Program-made: the position numbers and the translations under genes
In this document: positions 35,007-47,090 of the stretch, piece after piece
How positions within the stretch are numbered: position 1 is the stretch's first letter
Layout: the number at the start of each line of letters is the position of its first letter
Notes under the pieces: model-generated
Database searches by the model: none
What the model was told of the DNA's origin: nothing
What the model saw: the letters and a program-made list of their open reading frames with translations, nothing else
Source of the DNA: Hemibagrus wyckioides
Taxonomy: Eukaryota; Chordata; Actinopteri; Siluriformes; Bagridae
Direction of reading: 5' to 3'
Assembly (NCBI RefSeq): GCF_019097595.1
Contig: NC_080717.1
Location: 5,671,001-5,735,000 of the forward strand
Length of the DNA: 64,000 nucleotides

Positions 35007-36140
35007 TATTACTTTAACTTTGCACAATATGAAGGTCACATACTTGTTTTATAATCTGTATGGTACTTCTACCAAGTGGCTTTCTGTTTTTTCTCTCTTT
35101 TATCCCTAGACTTTAGAGCACTAAAACTCTACATGGACTCGATCGGGATGGAAAGTTTTAGGAAGGGGAAACGTCTGAATAATAGACCCGTTCGCATGAG
35201 GGCAAAAATCGGGGAAAATCTAATCAGATGGACGCAAGAATTTCGAGTCAGGTTGCCTGCTGAGGAAGGAATGGACAGACCAGATATTATAATTAAAGAG
35301 GATATATTATAAAACGTGACTTTATGCAGCTTGTGTAAGCTTTGCTTGTATCTTTACGTTGATCATAACACAATTGAAGCTTATCTGAATACTACAGGAT
35401 ACAGTAAGTCTTTTTGTCCTGTTATTGTTATTATTATTTAGATAATTTATGTCTGAATTTATTAGTTATCTAGCAAATCGTGGACTGGCAGCTGTGGATA
35501 TTTAGTTCTCTTTTTACAGAACTCTACCTCCCGCTTGTCACTTGTCTTTTACATCTTTAGTTACCTGAAAAAGTGAACGTCATGTTCCATTAAAATTTCT
35601 AAATGATAAAACCGCTCGCTACGATAAGCTCCACACCCCCATTTTGTGCGCTTCCTGAAATGCTAAACAGATGTGTGTGGACGCCGTGATAGCTGCAGCT
35701 CGACTGTTCGACAGAGACGCGAGCGTGTGTAACTTTAAGGAGACGTGGGCCGCGTTGCCGAGATGCAATGCCACAACATCATGCATAATGCATGAGCCGT
35801 GGCCTAAGCCCTTGTACACTTCCACTTCCAGGCGGCACTTAGCCAAGCAGGCTAACGTAAACAAATGCGCAGTATGTCATTCTAATCTCTTCCAGCTTGC
35901 GTTCTTATCGGACTCGGCTATCCTTCAGATTACATCTTGTTGTAGGGACGATCTCGCTCAGATGCTACACCGGCTCAGAATCCGACACGCTGCTGTACAG
36001 ATACAAAGCTATCACGATGTAAAATGACGTACGGCTCAGAAATATCGCCGCCTTTTTTAAGAAGCGTTAGCTCGAACCGCCAGAGAGAAAATTTCTGGCG
36101 TTGCAAAAAATATTGGCACCCCTGTATCAGTATGCATGTG
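35007..36140. other. Intron 1 segment with an unexplained 118-codon open frame
   Basis: The + frame 35671-36027 opens with ATG, has ordinary composition and includes several Cys residues, but no family was recognised. The region 35640-36060 has higher GC than its surroundings. A GCAAAAAATATTGGCACCCC motif at about 36104 looks like a Tc1-type end, so the block may be a transposon remnant. Confidence 0.35.
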
Positions 36141-38300
36141 AACGAACACACGTGATCATCCTTTTATTTTTCATCTTGCACATTTGAGTGAATCATAATA
36201 CTCTTAATTTGTTTTGTTTTGTTTTGCTAAATTCATGTTTCACGTCTCTTGTGCATCTCAGATCCCAAACTACTACTTGTAAAATTTAGAGAGTTTGAAA
36301 CAGGAAACGAACATGAAAGCAGGAAAGAAAAGAGACGTATGAAAAAGCACGCGAGTGTAGAAGAGTGTTTCGTGTATCAGTGCCAACGCATGATGTCAAG
36401 TACAGGATAGGAATCTAGTGAAAGCTCTTCACTCGTCGTAGCAGATCTCTGGCTAGTGTTATTATCATAGCGCAATTAGGTTACACAGTAATGTTGCTAA
36501 CATGGTGCTAAAGATCGTTTAGCTCAGAAATGAATGATATAATGATAAACTGATCAATTTGGACTCTCAGGAAAAACAGCATCATGTAAGAAAAATAATC
36601 AAATAATCGCTCACCAGACTCTCTTTTCCCTCGCTCTCTATTTGTGGTAACGTTGTGTTACAGAGAAACCGCAGACTGCTACATCCTGAAGACTTTCCAA
36701 TGCTGGAAAATATTTTGACACTGGAGACTCCTTTGAAAAAATGAGAATGAAACCCTCTCCTCAGAGAAAAGGTCAACAATGAGATTCGTTGAAATCCATC
36801 ATTGAGAAATGAATATGTGCGTTAAAATAAAACAGTTTTACCGAGTAGAACCTGATTCAACTTAGGTTTTTAGTTTCTTAATACATTAAAAACAATAAGG
36901 GAAGTTTCTGTGTAGCTGATCATTGTAACATTACAGTGGCGGCCATCTTGGGCAGTCTCTTTTTTGTCATTGCGGCTCAGACCCCGGAGCGTTTTGATGA
37001 AACGGTGAAGTAATACAGCTGATTATATACTTCTACTTTACTATCAGTCTGTTCACTTCTGATACTCTACAGATTATTCATTTAAATTGAGATTTTGTAT
37101 TTTGTCTGGATTACGTTAAGGTATTGTTAACGTATCTCCTAACGTAAAAAGGTCTAGGACCAAACAACCACACACCTTTTGGCTAATTAACTATATTTAA
37201 ATGGAAAATTGTCCATTTTTATCCAACTGTTTATTTAAAATTGAAGCAAAATAGCTAGATCGTAGGGCTGGAACGAAAAAACCCTCAACTTTCTGAATGA
37301 TTCCTATTTACAGTTTAAATTCTTTTTATCCGTACGTCACGATAACTAGGATATTTCTTTTTTAACCACAGACAGCCTTCTTTCTTGTCAGAATGAACAG
37401 GGACTGTGTGTTGACATGAAGTGCTAACCTAACTTGGCGTGTTCTTCTCAAATCCGATTTCCTTCCCAGTTTACAGAATCAGTCAGAATCAAAATTCTTT
37501 ATTGGTTATCTCAGGAAAATTGTCAAATCATCGTAAATAAACAAATAATCACTAAAAATGATCACTTATTACATTTAAATGATTTTTACTGTAAAGACGT
37601 ATAACGTATTAGCTTAGGCGAATCAACATACGGACCTGTTCGGTTGGTTAAATCTAAACCACTGACCATATAGTTCACAGAGAATGAGAATTGTGACAGA
37701 AACAACACGTCGTTTATCCGAGTTCGCCGCCTAGCTTGTTGCTAGCAACATCGGTGAAGTTCTGCTTGTTTATCTTGGGGCGTTTTAGCATAGAGTCTAG
37801 CATGGGAGTACTAGCGCAGGCTGTGGGAGGCGTTTATCAGGTTAAGAAACTTTTTTGTATTGGTTTACATTTTTAAGATGTGTATAATTAAAAATATTAT
37901 TATTGGATGTATTTATTATTAGGCAGTTTAATCTGGTTTGGAGTTTGGATCGTCCATCATCTAGCTTCAGCTTCAACTTCCCACTGTACCTACATGAAGC
38001 ATTTTCCTACAAAAATGCAAAACCATGCAAGTGTAACAGTCCCCCTGCTTTGCATATGGAAAGTTCTGGAGGCTTTGCTGCGCACACGAGCTGACGGATC
38101 ACCACATTTCCGCGTGGCGTATCGCTCCAGAAATCCGAAAGCTGCTTTCGAAACAAAAGCTGACCTTTCGCTGCTTATCTCTATAACTGCGTGTGAGATG
38201 TAAACAGGCAATGTGTTCTGACAGTCATGGTCGCTTTGTTTATTTATTTATTTATTGATTTATTTTTACGTGAAGGCAACTTAAGCTGCCTCACGGAGCG
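36141..38300. other. Intron 1 segment, nothing firm
   Basis: Apart from the dispersed repeat near 36.7 kb this is unique sequence. Small frames at 37903-38211 have no recognised homology. Confidence 0.45.
36690..36740. repeat. Dispersed GGAGTCTCCAG repeat, copy 2 (inverted)
   Basis: CTGGAGACTCCTTTGAAAA and GAAGACTTTCCAATGCTGGA correspond to the reverse complement of motifs at 13405-13470. The homologous stretch may extend over 36580-36790. Confidence 0.5.
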
Positions 38301-38453
38301 TTCCTGGAGCTGCCTGTAATACCTGGCTGGTTGCGAGTGTATGCAAATGAGGCAGGCGTTTAACATGCCGAGGAGGAGCCTCGCGACCCCGGCACATCGG
38401 CGTAGCACATCAGCATAAGCTCATCAGCATAGCGCTCATGAATATTCGCGGAT

Positions 38454-38490
<37 letters not shown>

Positions 38491-38905
38491 AGCACACAGG
38501 TCGATCCATAAGAGCTCAGAAAGACGAAAATAAACGGAAGCGCTGCTTTATGAATCTCCGTCTAATGGCTCTGGAATGGCACACGTTTATGTAAAAGAGC
38601 AGCAAGGGTTCACGGTGATGATCTATCCCAATCTGAAGGCAATCGATAATGCATTTTGTTCGAGGAGGAACTCACTCGCAGAGTCTCTTGGAGATAAACC
38701 AATCAATGCAACTTCTCTATAGTGCCATTATAACTGCTGTTGCCTCTGAATGGCAAGTCATTAGACAGATCATGATCATTTGTAACACCTGAGGTTTAAT
38801 TGATTTTCTCAGATGGCAGGTGAAGGCTAGATTATTTTGCACTGGCTGATGTGAGCGGCTCGCGTTACCTCACCGTGTTACCTCGCCCTGTTACCTCACG
38901 TTCTC
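38300..38905. promoter_or_regulatory. Candidate enhancer-like element in ldb2 intron 1
   Basis: Balanced, repeat-poor except for (GA)n at 38458-38487. It contains ATGCAAAT (38341-38348), ATCAATGCAA, TAATTG (38797-38802), and E-boxes CAGATG (38810-38815) and CAGGTG (38817-38822). LIM-homeodomain plus bHLH site pairs are typical targets of LDB complexes (family knowledge). Function is inferred. Confidence 0.45.
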
Positions 38906-38994
38906 TAAGACTGTTTCTCACTTAACTTTTACTTAACTAGCCGCAGTGGAATGACTGATTTTTCAATGATTTGAGTTCGTCAGTGATTAAATAA

Positions 38995-39185
38995 TGAGGC
39001 CCAAAACCTATTCTCCCCACACTGTGTAATAAATATTGACAATGAAAACAACAACAACAAAACAACAACAGCAATAATAATAATAATCATAATCATAATA
39101 ATATTAATGCTATTATATTTAGATCCTTGGTTTTTCTCAAAACATAACGAAAATATTGAAAAATAAAAAGTATTTATATGACGTG

Positions 39186-39253
<68 letters not shown>

Positions 39254-39353
39254 CTGTTGTTGTTATTACCTCCTTGGGTTTTTTTTCTCAAAAAATGACC
39301 AAAATATATATATGAAAAATAAAATAAAAAGTGAACATTTATGTGAACATGTC

Positions 39354-39395
<42 letters not shown>

Positions 39396-39568
39396 CTGTT
39401 GTTATTTCCTCTTTGGGTTTTTCCTTATAATTTGATGAAAGTATTGTCCATTTTGTATCAGTGCACTAAAAAAGATTTTATATGATGAAAGTGGTTGGGT
39501 TATTGCTGTTGTGTAAATTATTAAATAGAATAAAATAAAAAAAAACAGTATCAGAACAGTAACATTTT

Positions 39569-39614
<46 letters not shown>

Positions 39615-39650
39615 CATTATTATGGATGATGTTACTACTACTACTACTGC

Positions 39651-39690
<40 letters not shown>

Positions 39691-39700
39691 TTCAGGTCCC
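38995..39700. repeat. Tandem unit of about 150-180 bp carrying variable (ATT)n arrays
   Basis: The unit AATGCTGTTGTTATT - CCTTGGGTTTTT - CTCAAAA - GAAAAATAAAATAAAA - (TTATT)n occurs at about 39105, 39250 and 39392, each ending in a long ATT array (39189-39252, 39356-39394, 39571-39625). An AAT array (39650-39692) closes it. Poly-Asn and poly-Ile frames are artefacts. Confidence 0.88.
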
Positions 39701-40140
39701 TAATTCTTAAGTGAAATGTGAAAGATTATAGTAAGCTTTATACCAGTGTGCTCTCAAATGAATAGCTCCAAATCAGTTTCATTAAAAACAAGCCAGCAAA
39801 AGACCAAGAGCGCTGCTATTTGTGTGGAATAAAACACAACCGTTAGTCATGTATTTCTGTAACCTAGTGTATTATCATCATGAACACCTTCAACTAAAAC
39901 CCGGTCTTATTCATGGACACGGACTTTGAGAAATTGAGACATGCTTTTATAATCACTGTTATGTCACCAGGCAACACGCTAACCGGCTATCTCGCAATCT
40001 GTGACACATTCGATGTCAACACGAGAGTTGGAAATAAGCCTGAAAGACAGGACTATGATTAATAAAGCCGAGCACGACGGTATTATTACCTGTCGTGACA
40101 AGCGCATTGTCGGGTTATTACCTCACGTGAGGGTTGATGT
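39701..40140. other. Intron 1 segment, nothing recognised
   Basis: Unique sequence without clear features. Confidence 0.4.
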
Positions 40141-40935
40141 GTTATAAAGCATTACAGTGCATTGATTCCAGAAGGAACAATAGTCCTGTCTTTGTCAATA
40201 GATCCTTTAATTATCACACAAAGAGGAGGTTATGAGGGCACTGCCTGCTATGAGATAGATTACACAGCAAACACAACAAGTAGAAGGGGAAAAATGTATT
40301 ATTTTGAAACAATAAGGTGGCGGAGAAGCTGGCAGGATGCTCGGACAATAGTCCCACCTTTTTCCTGCGACTTTCCCGCAGTTCCTTCCAGGCTACAGCG
40401 CCGGTCTGATAACAGATAAAGAGCAAATCACCCATTTTTACCAACGTCCTGTTTTGCATCGGCTTTCTTTTTTCATTATTATTATTTTCGCCTCGCTCGC
40501 AATCTCTGCTTTTTGATTTGACATTTCTGTAAGCCCGGAGCGAGAACGGTTCTATTTGTCGGATTCGAACGTGAAGAACAGAAAAGGAAGCTTGTCAAAT
40601 ATTTTGATTGACGTTGAATAAATAATCCAATCGTATTAATGACTGTTATTTAAATAGCTAATATTTAAACTCGTAATAAACTTGCATAGTAAATTGCAAA
40701 TTAATTGAAATTGTGATTTTGATCTCGGCAATTAGCGCTTTGTGAAAGAAAGCAATTAATGCGTTATTCAGCGGGACGCTAACAGCACGATAGTGAGACG
40801 TTTCCGCGCTTCATACGAGGAATCCAGCGGATTTGTGCTGTTTGTTTGAGCGGCTCTGATTTCATGTTTTCCTGCAGAAGTGGAGGGTCGTAATTCATTA
40901 CATGATTCATTATTGATAAGTGACGGCTTGGAAAT
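40140..40935. promoter_or_regulatory. Candidate regulatory element in ldb2 intron 1
   Basis: Repeat-poor, with homeodomain-type AT cores (AATTAATTG near 40699, TTTAAATAGCTAATAT) and an open frame (40162-40419) that looks like chance in constrained DNA. Function is inferred from composition. Confidence 0.35.
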
Positions 40936-41194
40936 GTATTGATTTTTGATAACTGGCGAAATAGAGTTTTTTGTCAGTTGGCTGATTAACTGGAACAGAA
41001 ACTGTTTACTCCTTACTTATGAACTTATGAAAAGTTGTATTTTCTTAATTCTTGTAATAGCTGTCTAATCATTGTGAAATAATGTACTTTTAACTATTAA
41101 ACTTTGAACATACATAAAACAGACCTAGAGTCTTAAATGACTTAGGCCACAGTTCAAAACTTTTTTAAAAATATTAAATATGACAATTTTGGTT

Positions 41195-41639
41195 ATATTA
41201 GGCAGCAAGTGAACATTTTGTCCTCAAAGTTGATGTGTTAGAAGCAGGAAAAATGGGCAAGAGTAAGGATTTGAGCGAGTTTGACGAAGGGCCAAATTGT
41301 GATGGCTAGACCACTGGATCAGAGCATCTCCAAAACTGCAGGGTGTTCCCGGTCTGCAGTGGTCAGTATCTATCAAAAGTGGTCCAAGGAAGGAACAGTG
41401 GTGATCCGGCGACAGGGTCATGGATGGCCAAGGCTCATTGATGCACGTGGGGAGAGAAGGCTGACCCGTGTGATCCGATCCAACAGACCAGCTCAAATTG
41501 CTGAAGAAGTTAAAGCTGGTTCTGATAGAAAGGTGTCAGAATACACAGTGCAGGATGGGTCAGGGCTGTTTTGGCAGCAAAAGGGGGACCAACACAATAT
41601 TAGGTAGGTGGTCATAATGTTATTCCTGATCGGTGTAGA
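41195..41639 (+). mobile_element. Tc1-derived non-autonomous element, copy 1 (5' truncated)
   Basis: It encodes the N-terminal DNA-binding part of a Tc1-type transposase ([48 protein letters not shown]), then jumps directly to the 3' end (GGTGGTCATAATGTTAT, GATCGGTGTA). The catalytic DDE domain is absent. The first codons are frameshifted near 41282 relative to the following frame. The left terminal repeat is missing. Without the catalytic domain it cannot transpose itself. Confidence 0.88.
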
Positions 41640-42573
41640 CTGTAACATGACTGTACATTGGATGTGTAAAGCAACAACAAAATCCATATCAGTTTTCGAG
41701 ATGGGAAAACATTGTGTTTTGTTATCGACAAGCATGAATAGTTATTTTCCTCCTCGAAACAAATAACTGGATAGATATAATGACCAAATATATTGTTATG
41801 ACATGATAGAACACTCAAGAGTAAGATGTGCCGCTTTGTTTACCGCTGAATCTTTGAGCAGCCGTGAAGATTCCAAATCATGTCCGACTTCCTGAATAGG
41901 AATTCCAGATTTCCTAATAAATGACAAAGCCCAGGTGAATTAAACTCGCGGACAGCGAGAGTTTATTTAGCGCAGCGCACGTTCGGGCTGTGCAATTTGT
42001 TTTTGTGTGGACGTTAAGTGGAGAGAGAGTAGCTTTATGTATGAAGCATGAAGTGACTACACATCTACATAATTCCCATTACCGAAGCTTACCCTCAGTT
42101 AATCCCTGTTTACTGGTCGGACACTGATAACGCCAGCTCAGATCCTGATTACAAAGGAGACACAAAGTCCAGCTTGACAGAAGAGGATGCTGAAGAAAGG
42201 GACTTGGCATTAACAGCGGATATGTTCACGCTGCCGGGAAAAATGACTACATTTTTTTTTAATACATGATCCTTTTTTTTTTTTTTTTTTATAATGAAAA
42301 CCCAAAACGCTTTTTTTTCCATTTTCCAGTCAGACGTATTCATTTTCTATAATAGCTACTCTGAGTAATTCTGGTTGTAGCATAAATGGCAGGTTTATAT
42401 TAAATACGCTCATTCTAATACTTTATGGTTTCCATAGTAACAACGAATACTTAGCGCATGGACTATGGTGCCTCAAGGCTAAGGAACAGATTTACAAAGA
42501 TGTTTTATCATTTAACAAAGAAATACGTAAGCATCGATACAGTAACGCTTTCTTTACGAAGATGTTACGATAT
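41640..42573. other. Intron 1 segment, nothing recognised
   Basis: Unique sequence with a T-run at 42271-42290. Confidence 0.4.
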
Positions 42574-42640
42574 AACGTGTATGGAAGGAGTCTCCAGTCT
42601 CAGCACTTGATGATTGAGGCTTTATGACAGACAGGTTCTC
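42574..42640. repeat. Dispersed GGAGTCTCCAG repeat, copy 3
   Basis: TATGGAAGGAGTCTCCAGTC matches copy 1, followed by CAGCACTT. It lies just upstream of a Tc1-derived relic. Confidence 0.5.
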
Positions 42641-42748
42641 ATTAACGTTACTTTTTTTGCCTTATTAACTTGAAAAGAGCAGGAAAATAAAAGAGGCTGG
42701 GGAATTGCTGTTTGGCATCGTTATAGCATAAGTGATAACAGGAGTGAT

Positions 42749-42932
42749 GATCGTGTGATCCGATCCAACAGACGAGCTACTGTTGCTGAAGAAGTTAATG
42801 CTGGTTCTGATAGAAAGGTGTCAGAATACACAGTGCAGGACGGGTCAGGGCTGTTTTGGCAGCAAAAGGGGGGGACCGACACAATATTAGGCAGGCTGGT
42901 GGTCATAATGTTATGCCTGATCGGTGTAGATT
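42749..42932 (+). mobile_element. Tc1-derived non-autonomous element, copy 2 (3' part)
   Basis: It starts abruptly at CGTGTGATCCGATCCAACAG and runs to GGTCATAATGTTATGCCTGA. It has the same transposase-to-terminus junction as copies 1 and 3. The 141-codon frame continues into unrelated sequence and is not a gene. Confidence 0.88.
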
Positions 42933-42933
42933 T

Positions 42934-42995
42934 CTGGTATTTGGCACACACCCTTATCCAGAGCGACATACAAAAGTGCTTTGGAGTCTCTATCA
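42934..42995 (-). mobile_element. SINE 3' tail fragment abutting a Tc1 relic
   Basis: TTTGGCACACACCCTTATCC and AGAGCGACATACAAA match the reverse-oriented tail of SINE copy 3. It starts directly at the Tc1-derived end at about 42930, so one element inserted at the edge of the other. Confidence 0.55.
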
Positions 42996-42999
42996 ATGA

Positions 43000-43855
43000 A
43001 TACATCAACACTGGTTCAGTGGGTCACAGACTTTGGATATCATCATCCCAAAATCTCTGTTGGAAGGAATTATACCACAAACAATATACTTTTTTTAAAA
43101 AATACATAAAACATACAGAAAAAATAAGAGCTAGTGTAAATGTTTCAGGAAGAGGTGGATCTTTATCCGTCCTTCGATGAAGCCTTGACTTGAAAATTTC
43201 ACTAAATGACATTTGAACACTTTCCTGACTCTAGTCTCGCACCATCACCATTCACCCCTCTTTCTTTTCCTTTTCACGGAATTTTGCAGCCGTCCTCCAG
43301 TGTCCAAAAACAGCTCCTGGATCAACTTCAGGTTCATCCAGCGTGTTGGCTGGAGCGTCATTCTTCCACATATGCGGGTCATTTTATTTCAGATACAGTC
43401 CATATGCTTCACTTTTTTTATATCGCGTGTCTTTAATACCTGAGATGTTACACAATTTAACCTCTGAGGATGTACAGAATGTAGGCATTTACAGATGGGA
43501 AACAGCAGGACATCTTTTACATGAAAGCCTGACCTTTTGGCTCGGGTTATCGTGTTACACAAACAGAACAGATATCTACATGTTCTGTAGGCTGACGTTT
43601 CCTGGACAGCTGCAGTGTGCAGCGTCAGAGGTCCGAAACAATACGCTTCGTTCTTCAGTGATGTAAAGGGAAAAAACGCTGACGTTTGTGGGGTCGTTCT
43701 GAAACATTTAGGGAAATTAGCGCTTCAGTTTATATTTGTTGGATAAGTCAGATTTTTCTTTTTTTGCCGGACATGCTTGATGTGAATATATGAAAAAGGC
43801 TTTCCTTGTGAATGAACCTTTATTTTTAATTGTTTGGTCATTACTTGGTTAGTGG
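43000..43855. other. Intron 1 segment, nothing recognised
   Basis: Contains frames of 76-107 codons (43206-43666) with no recognised homology. Confidence 0.4.
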
Positions 43856-43859
43856 TTGA

Positions 43860-44112
43860 TATGTTTGCTTCGTAACTCCAGTGTTGGAGGTTTGATGCCC
43901 GTCTCTGTCTTGTGTGTGGAGTTTGAATGTTCTCTCCATGCTTCAGGGGTTTCCTCTGGGTTCTCTGGTTTCCTCTTTCAGTCATAAGACGTTGCTTTGT
44001 AGGATGTGGCTTGTATAGCTGTATAGATAATTAATGGATTATAATGGATTATAATGGATTAATGAATGGATGGATAGATGGATGGATGGATGGATGGATG
44101 GATGGATGGATG
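43860..44112 (+). mobile_element. Degraded SINE/LINE-tail repeat with TGGA tail, copy
   Basis: TGTGTGGAGTTTGAATGTTC, TCTCCATGCTTCAGGGG, GGTTTCCTC and a tail of GGATTATAAT repeats followed by (GGAT)n to 44112. It is the same family as 51438-51794 but more diverged. Confidence 0.65.
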
Positions 44113-44640
44113 AATATTTAAACCCTAAAATGATCAGAATTAAGCATTTAGGCTTTGGTGTGAATGTCGAGCATGTGCCACATATATAAATAAGTCGTAA
44201 CACAGCCTCCTCTCAAGCCAATTTGGATGAAAGGGTTACGAGACAACACACAAGGTCGGCTCTTGTAGCTTACAACTTGTCTCACGACTCGAAATCCCAT
44301 TACATTTCTCACTCATTACAATTATACAAGTCTCCCCGGTTCGGCTGCCATCTTCACTTTGAGGCTCCGAGGTCTACAGAGACCTTAAAGAGATTTCGGG
44401 AATCCTTTAGAGCGGCGTTGTTTACAGCTACGTACAACTGCGCCGTGTCTTCAGAGAGAACCTCACTAAATAGATCGACTAATTACCTCCTTTTTCAGTA
44501 GCATACTGAGAGAGAAAAACAAAGAAATCATATTTAAGATCCGCTTTATTGATTATTCCTGATGTAGTTACATGTACCTGTGAGTGTGAGAAACGTGTCT
44601 GTTATTTTTGTGCTATGAAAAAGAAAAGAAAAGAAAAAAA
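44113..44640. other. Intron 1 segment, nothing recognised
   Basis: A 92-codon frame at 44223 has no recognised homology. An A-rich run lies at 44618-44645. Confidence 0.4.
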
Positions 44641-44644
44641 ACCC

Positions 44645-45060
44645 AGGCGCTGTTGTTATTTACTGAGGATCCTGGGCGCCGTTGTATCTCTAAGCCGGCG
44701 GATTTCCCATAAATCCCGGCTGCTTGGCCTCGGCGGTGCGGTGACTGGGTCGAGAGGCGCCATTGGCGCGCTGATGAATCCCTTTAGACGGCCCAATCAA
44801 TACGGCTTTATCTTCAGGCGAGTGGCGCAGACGCCCGTGTTAGTTCACCTGGGGTCCTGAAGGAGTGATCAGCGCGCTGTACATCAAAGCCCACTATCAG
44901 ACAGCAGCAATCAGGAGAGAAGGCCTGATCCACTCATCTCCTGTGGCACCCGAAGATGTGTGATCTATCGCCCGTGAGCACTCACGCTGTTGAATATGTC
45001 ATCTTTATCAGCGCTGATCTGTGTTTCTGGAGCCATAACCAGTGTAGCATTTTTTCTCCC
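44645..45060. promoter_or_regulatory. Candidate regulatory element in ldb2 intron 1, GC-rich
   Basis: One of the few GC-rich, repeat-free stretches outside the promoter. It contains GGCGCCATTGGCGCGC, CGGCCCAATCAATACGG, CCCATAAATCCC and GCGCTGATCTG. Composition and motif density suggest constraint; not tested. Confidence 0.42.
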
Positions 45061-46345
45061 CCCAGTCACCCGGGACATGAAGGCTACAGACGGCGATGTT
45101 TATTACAGTACAGACATAAAACACACACTTTGTAAGTGTTAATGGCAATGTTCTGTGCGCTATTTAGCACTGGGTATCTCGACAGCATCTCTGACATGCC
45201 TGTTGAAATTTGTGACAGCCTCGGAAATGGTGAAATTTTGTCTGTATATAGTTCTGAAAAGTTCTGAGAGACTTCCCTGAGCTGAAATCTTTCCCTAGGG
45301 CATGTGTTTGGTTCTCCAGAATTGAAAAAGAAGAACACAATGTTTTATTTCATAATGATTATTTTGCACTGCAACGAATTTACACAGATTTATCAGTTTG
45401 GGTAACGAAATGAAATGAAATTAGCTTGTTTCTTGTGTGTTCTTCGGATGGATACGAAGCTGTTCTGTCGTAGGTTTCGTGGTAGAACCTTTAGACAAAC
45501 CAAAGAACCAAATTTTTAATATTTATTTTCCAAGAATACATTTACTTTACAGCGTCTGGACGTTTAGAAGCTTTTGAAAAGCTGGAACATTTAATCTTCC
45601 CAGAACCCTTGAATTTTTTCCAATTATTGTAAACATTTCTTAAAGGGATCCTTATAGGTTTCTTGATTAAATTAACTATTTAGTCCAGAAAATCTCTTTA
45701 GTTTTGCTTATTAAATGGTTCCTGGGGGCAAAACACAAATATCAAATGTCATGCTTTTTAGATTTCAGAGTTCTTCAGCTTCTCTGACCCTCCACTGAGG
45801 CCTGTTGTTACGTAACGAAGCGCCTCAAGTCGACTGCTACGATGCATAATAAATAAAGGTGTATAAAAAAATTAGAAATTTGTCAACCCGATGACATTTC
45901 TATTGCAGTAGAGCCAGAATTACTACTTTTTATTTGGTGTAAAACTGCACACGTGGCCGTAGGGTTGCCGAGAAGATCGTTCCTGCTGCTTTATTAAAGC
46001 GGCTTTATTCTCTTAAAGAGTTGCTTCTGTCCCTGTGATCAAAAAGTAGTTGATCATTTTTTTTTACCAAAAATTCCTCCAGGCTAAATGACAACAACCA
46101 TCAACACCATTCTGACAACATTTGCCTGCTCGCGTTAGTACGGATCATCGCATTCAGCTCACGGAGTAATAAAGATAAAGGGCTGACTAAAAAATAATTG
46201 CTTTTGGAGTTATTTATATGGACGCTATTAAAGAACATTAAGAAGATTAGCTATTTGTGTAATGAGCCCAACTGGTTTGTTGGATTGTTTTATTGCAGTT
46301 TATAATGTCGAATACTAAGTTGGGATTGGTCAGAAAGGTTTAGAG
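45061..46345. other. Intron 1 segment; possible regulatory patch at 46130-46280
   Basis: Mostly unique AT-rich sequence. 46130-46280 is balanced, with CTAAAAAATAATTGC and GGAGTAATAAAGATAAAGGG. Confidence 0.35.
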
Positions 46346-46354
46346 AAACTTTCA

Positions 46355-46356
<2 letters not shown>

Positions 46357-46426
<70 letters not shown>

Positions 46427-46452
46427 AGAGAGAGAGAGAGAGAGAGAGAATA
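46357..46452. repeat. (TA)n followed by (GA)n
   Basis: TA dinucleotides to about 46424, then GA to about 46450, then ATATATAGATATAAATA. Confidence 0.95.
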
Positions 46453-46454
46453 TA

Positions 46455-47090
46455 TATATAGATATAAATAGAGAAGAGACAGAGGCAAAGCTGTAAAGTT
46501 TTTAGACATAACAGAAGTGTTCAGGAACAAGGGATTTGTTCTGTTTATGCTTTCCAGATTCTCAAGTTACTTTTTGTCTTTGTAAATTTAACGTGCGAGA
46601 GAATAAACGTGATTGGAACGTGACAGAACGACTGTTCATAGCTGCTGTAATGCGTGAGAACAGGAACTAGTTTCAAGGACGATCGAAATTTGCTCTTGCT
46701 TCAAAAAAATCTTACTTCATGATGCTTTACATTTGTCGAAGAAACCTCTTGTGATTTGGAAATATAACTCACCTTTAAATCCAAATCATTTTAAAGTAAT
46801 TGTGGCACTGTGAAATACTGATAAAGTTTCGGCACCCTTAGTCATAGATACTATAACAATTAACCCGAAATGCTAACCATTTTTTCCTAATGCTAATCTT
46901 AATTCTTGTTGCTCATAATGTTTTAGTATTTTATACTATTTAACAGGATAACGTTAACTTCATAAACTCCAGTTTTATCTTCCTGACTCCTGGTAACTAC
47001 ATGCTTTTTTCAGGTTATTTTTACGGTACTCACTGTATAATATGATTTAAGATGAATGACTGAATGATAAGCTCAGATGTTGAGCAGTTA
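46455..47090. other. Intron 1 segment, nothing recognised
   Basis: AT-rich unique sequence. No exon was seen. Confidence 0.4.

Noticed and set aside
35076..35312. 78-codon frame that could be an exon
   Set aside because: No family recognised and no coherent acceptor/donor pair with ldb2 phase.
38980..39617. Poly-Asn and poly-Ile frames
   Set aside because: ATT/AAT microsatellites.
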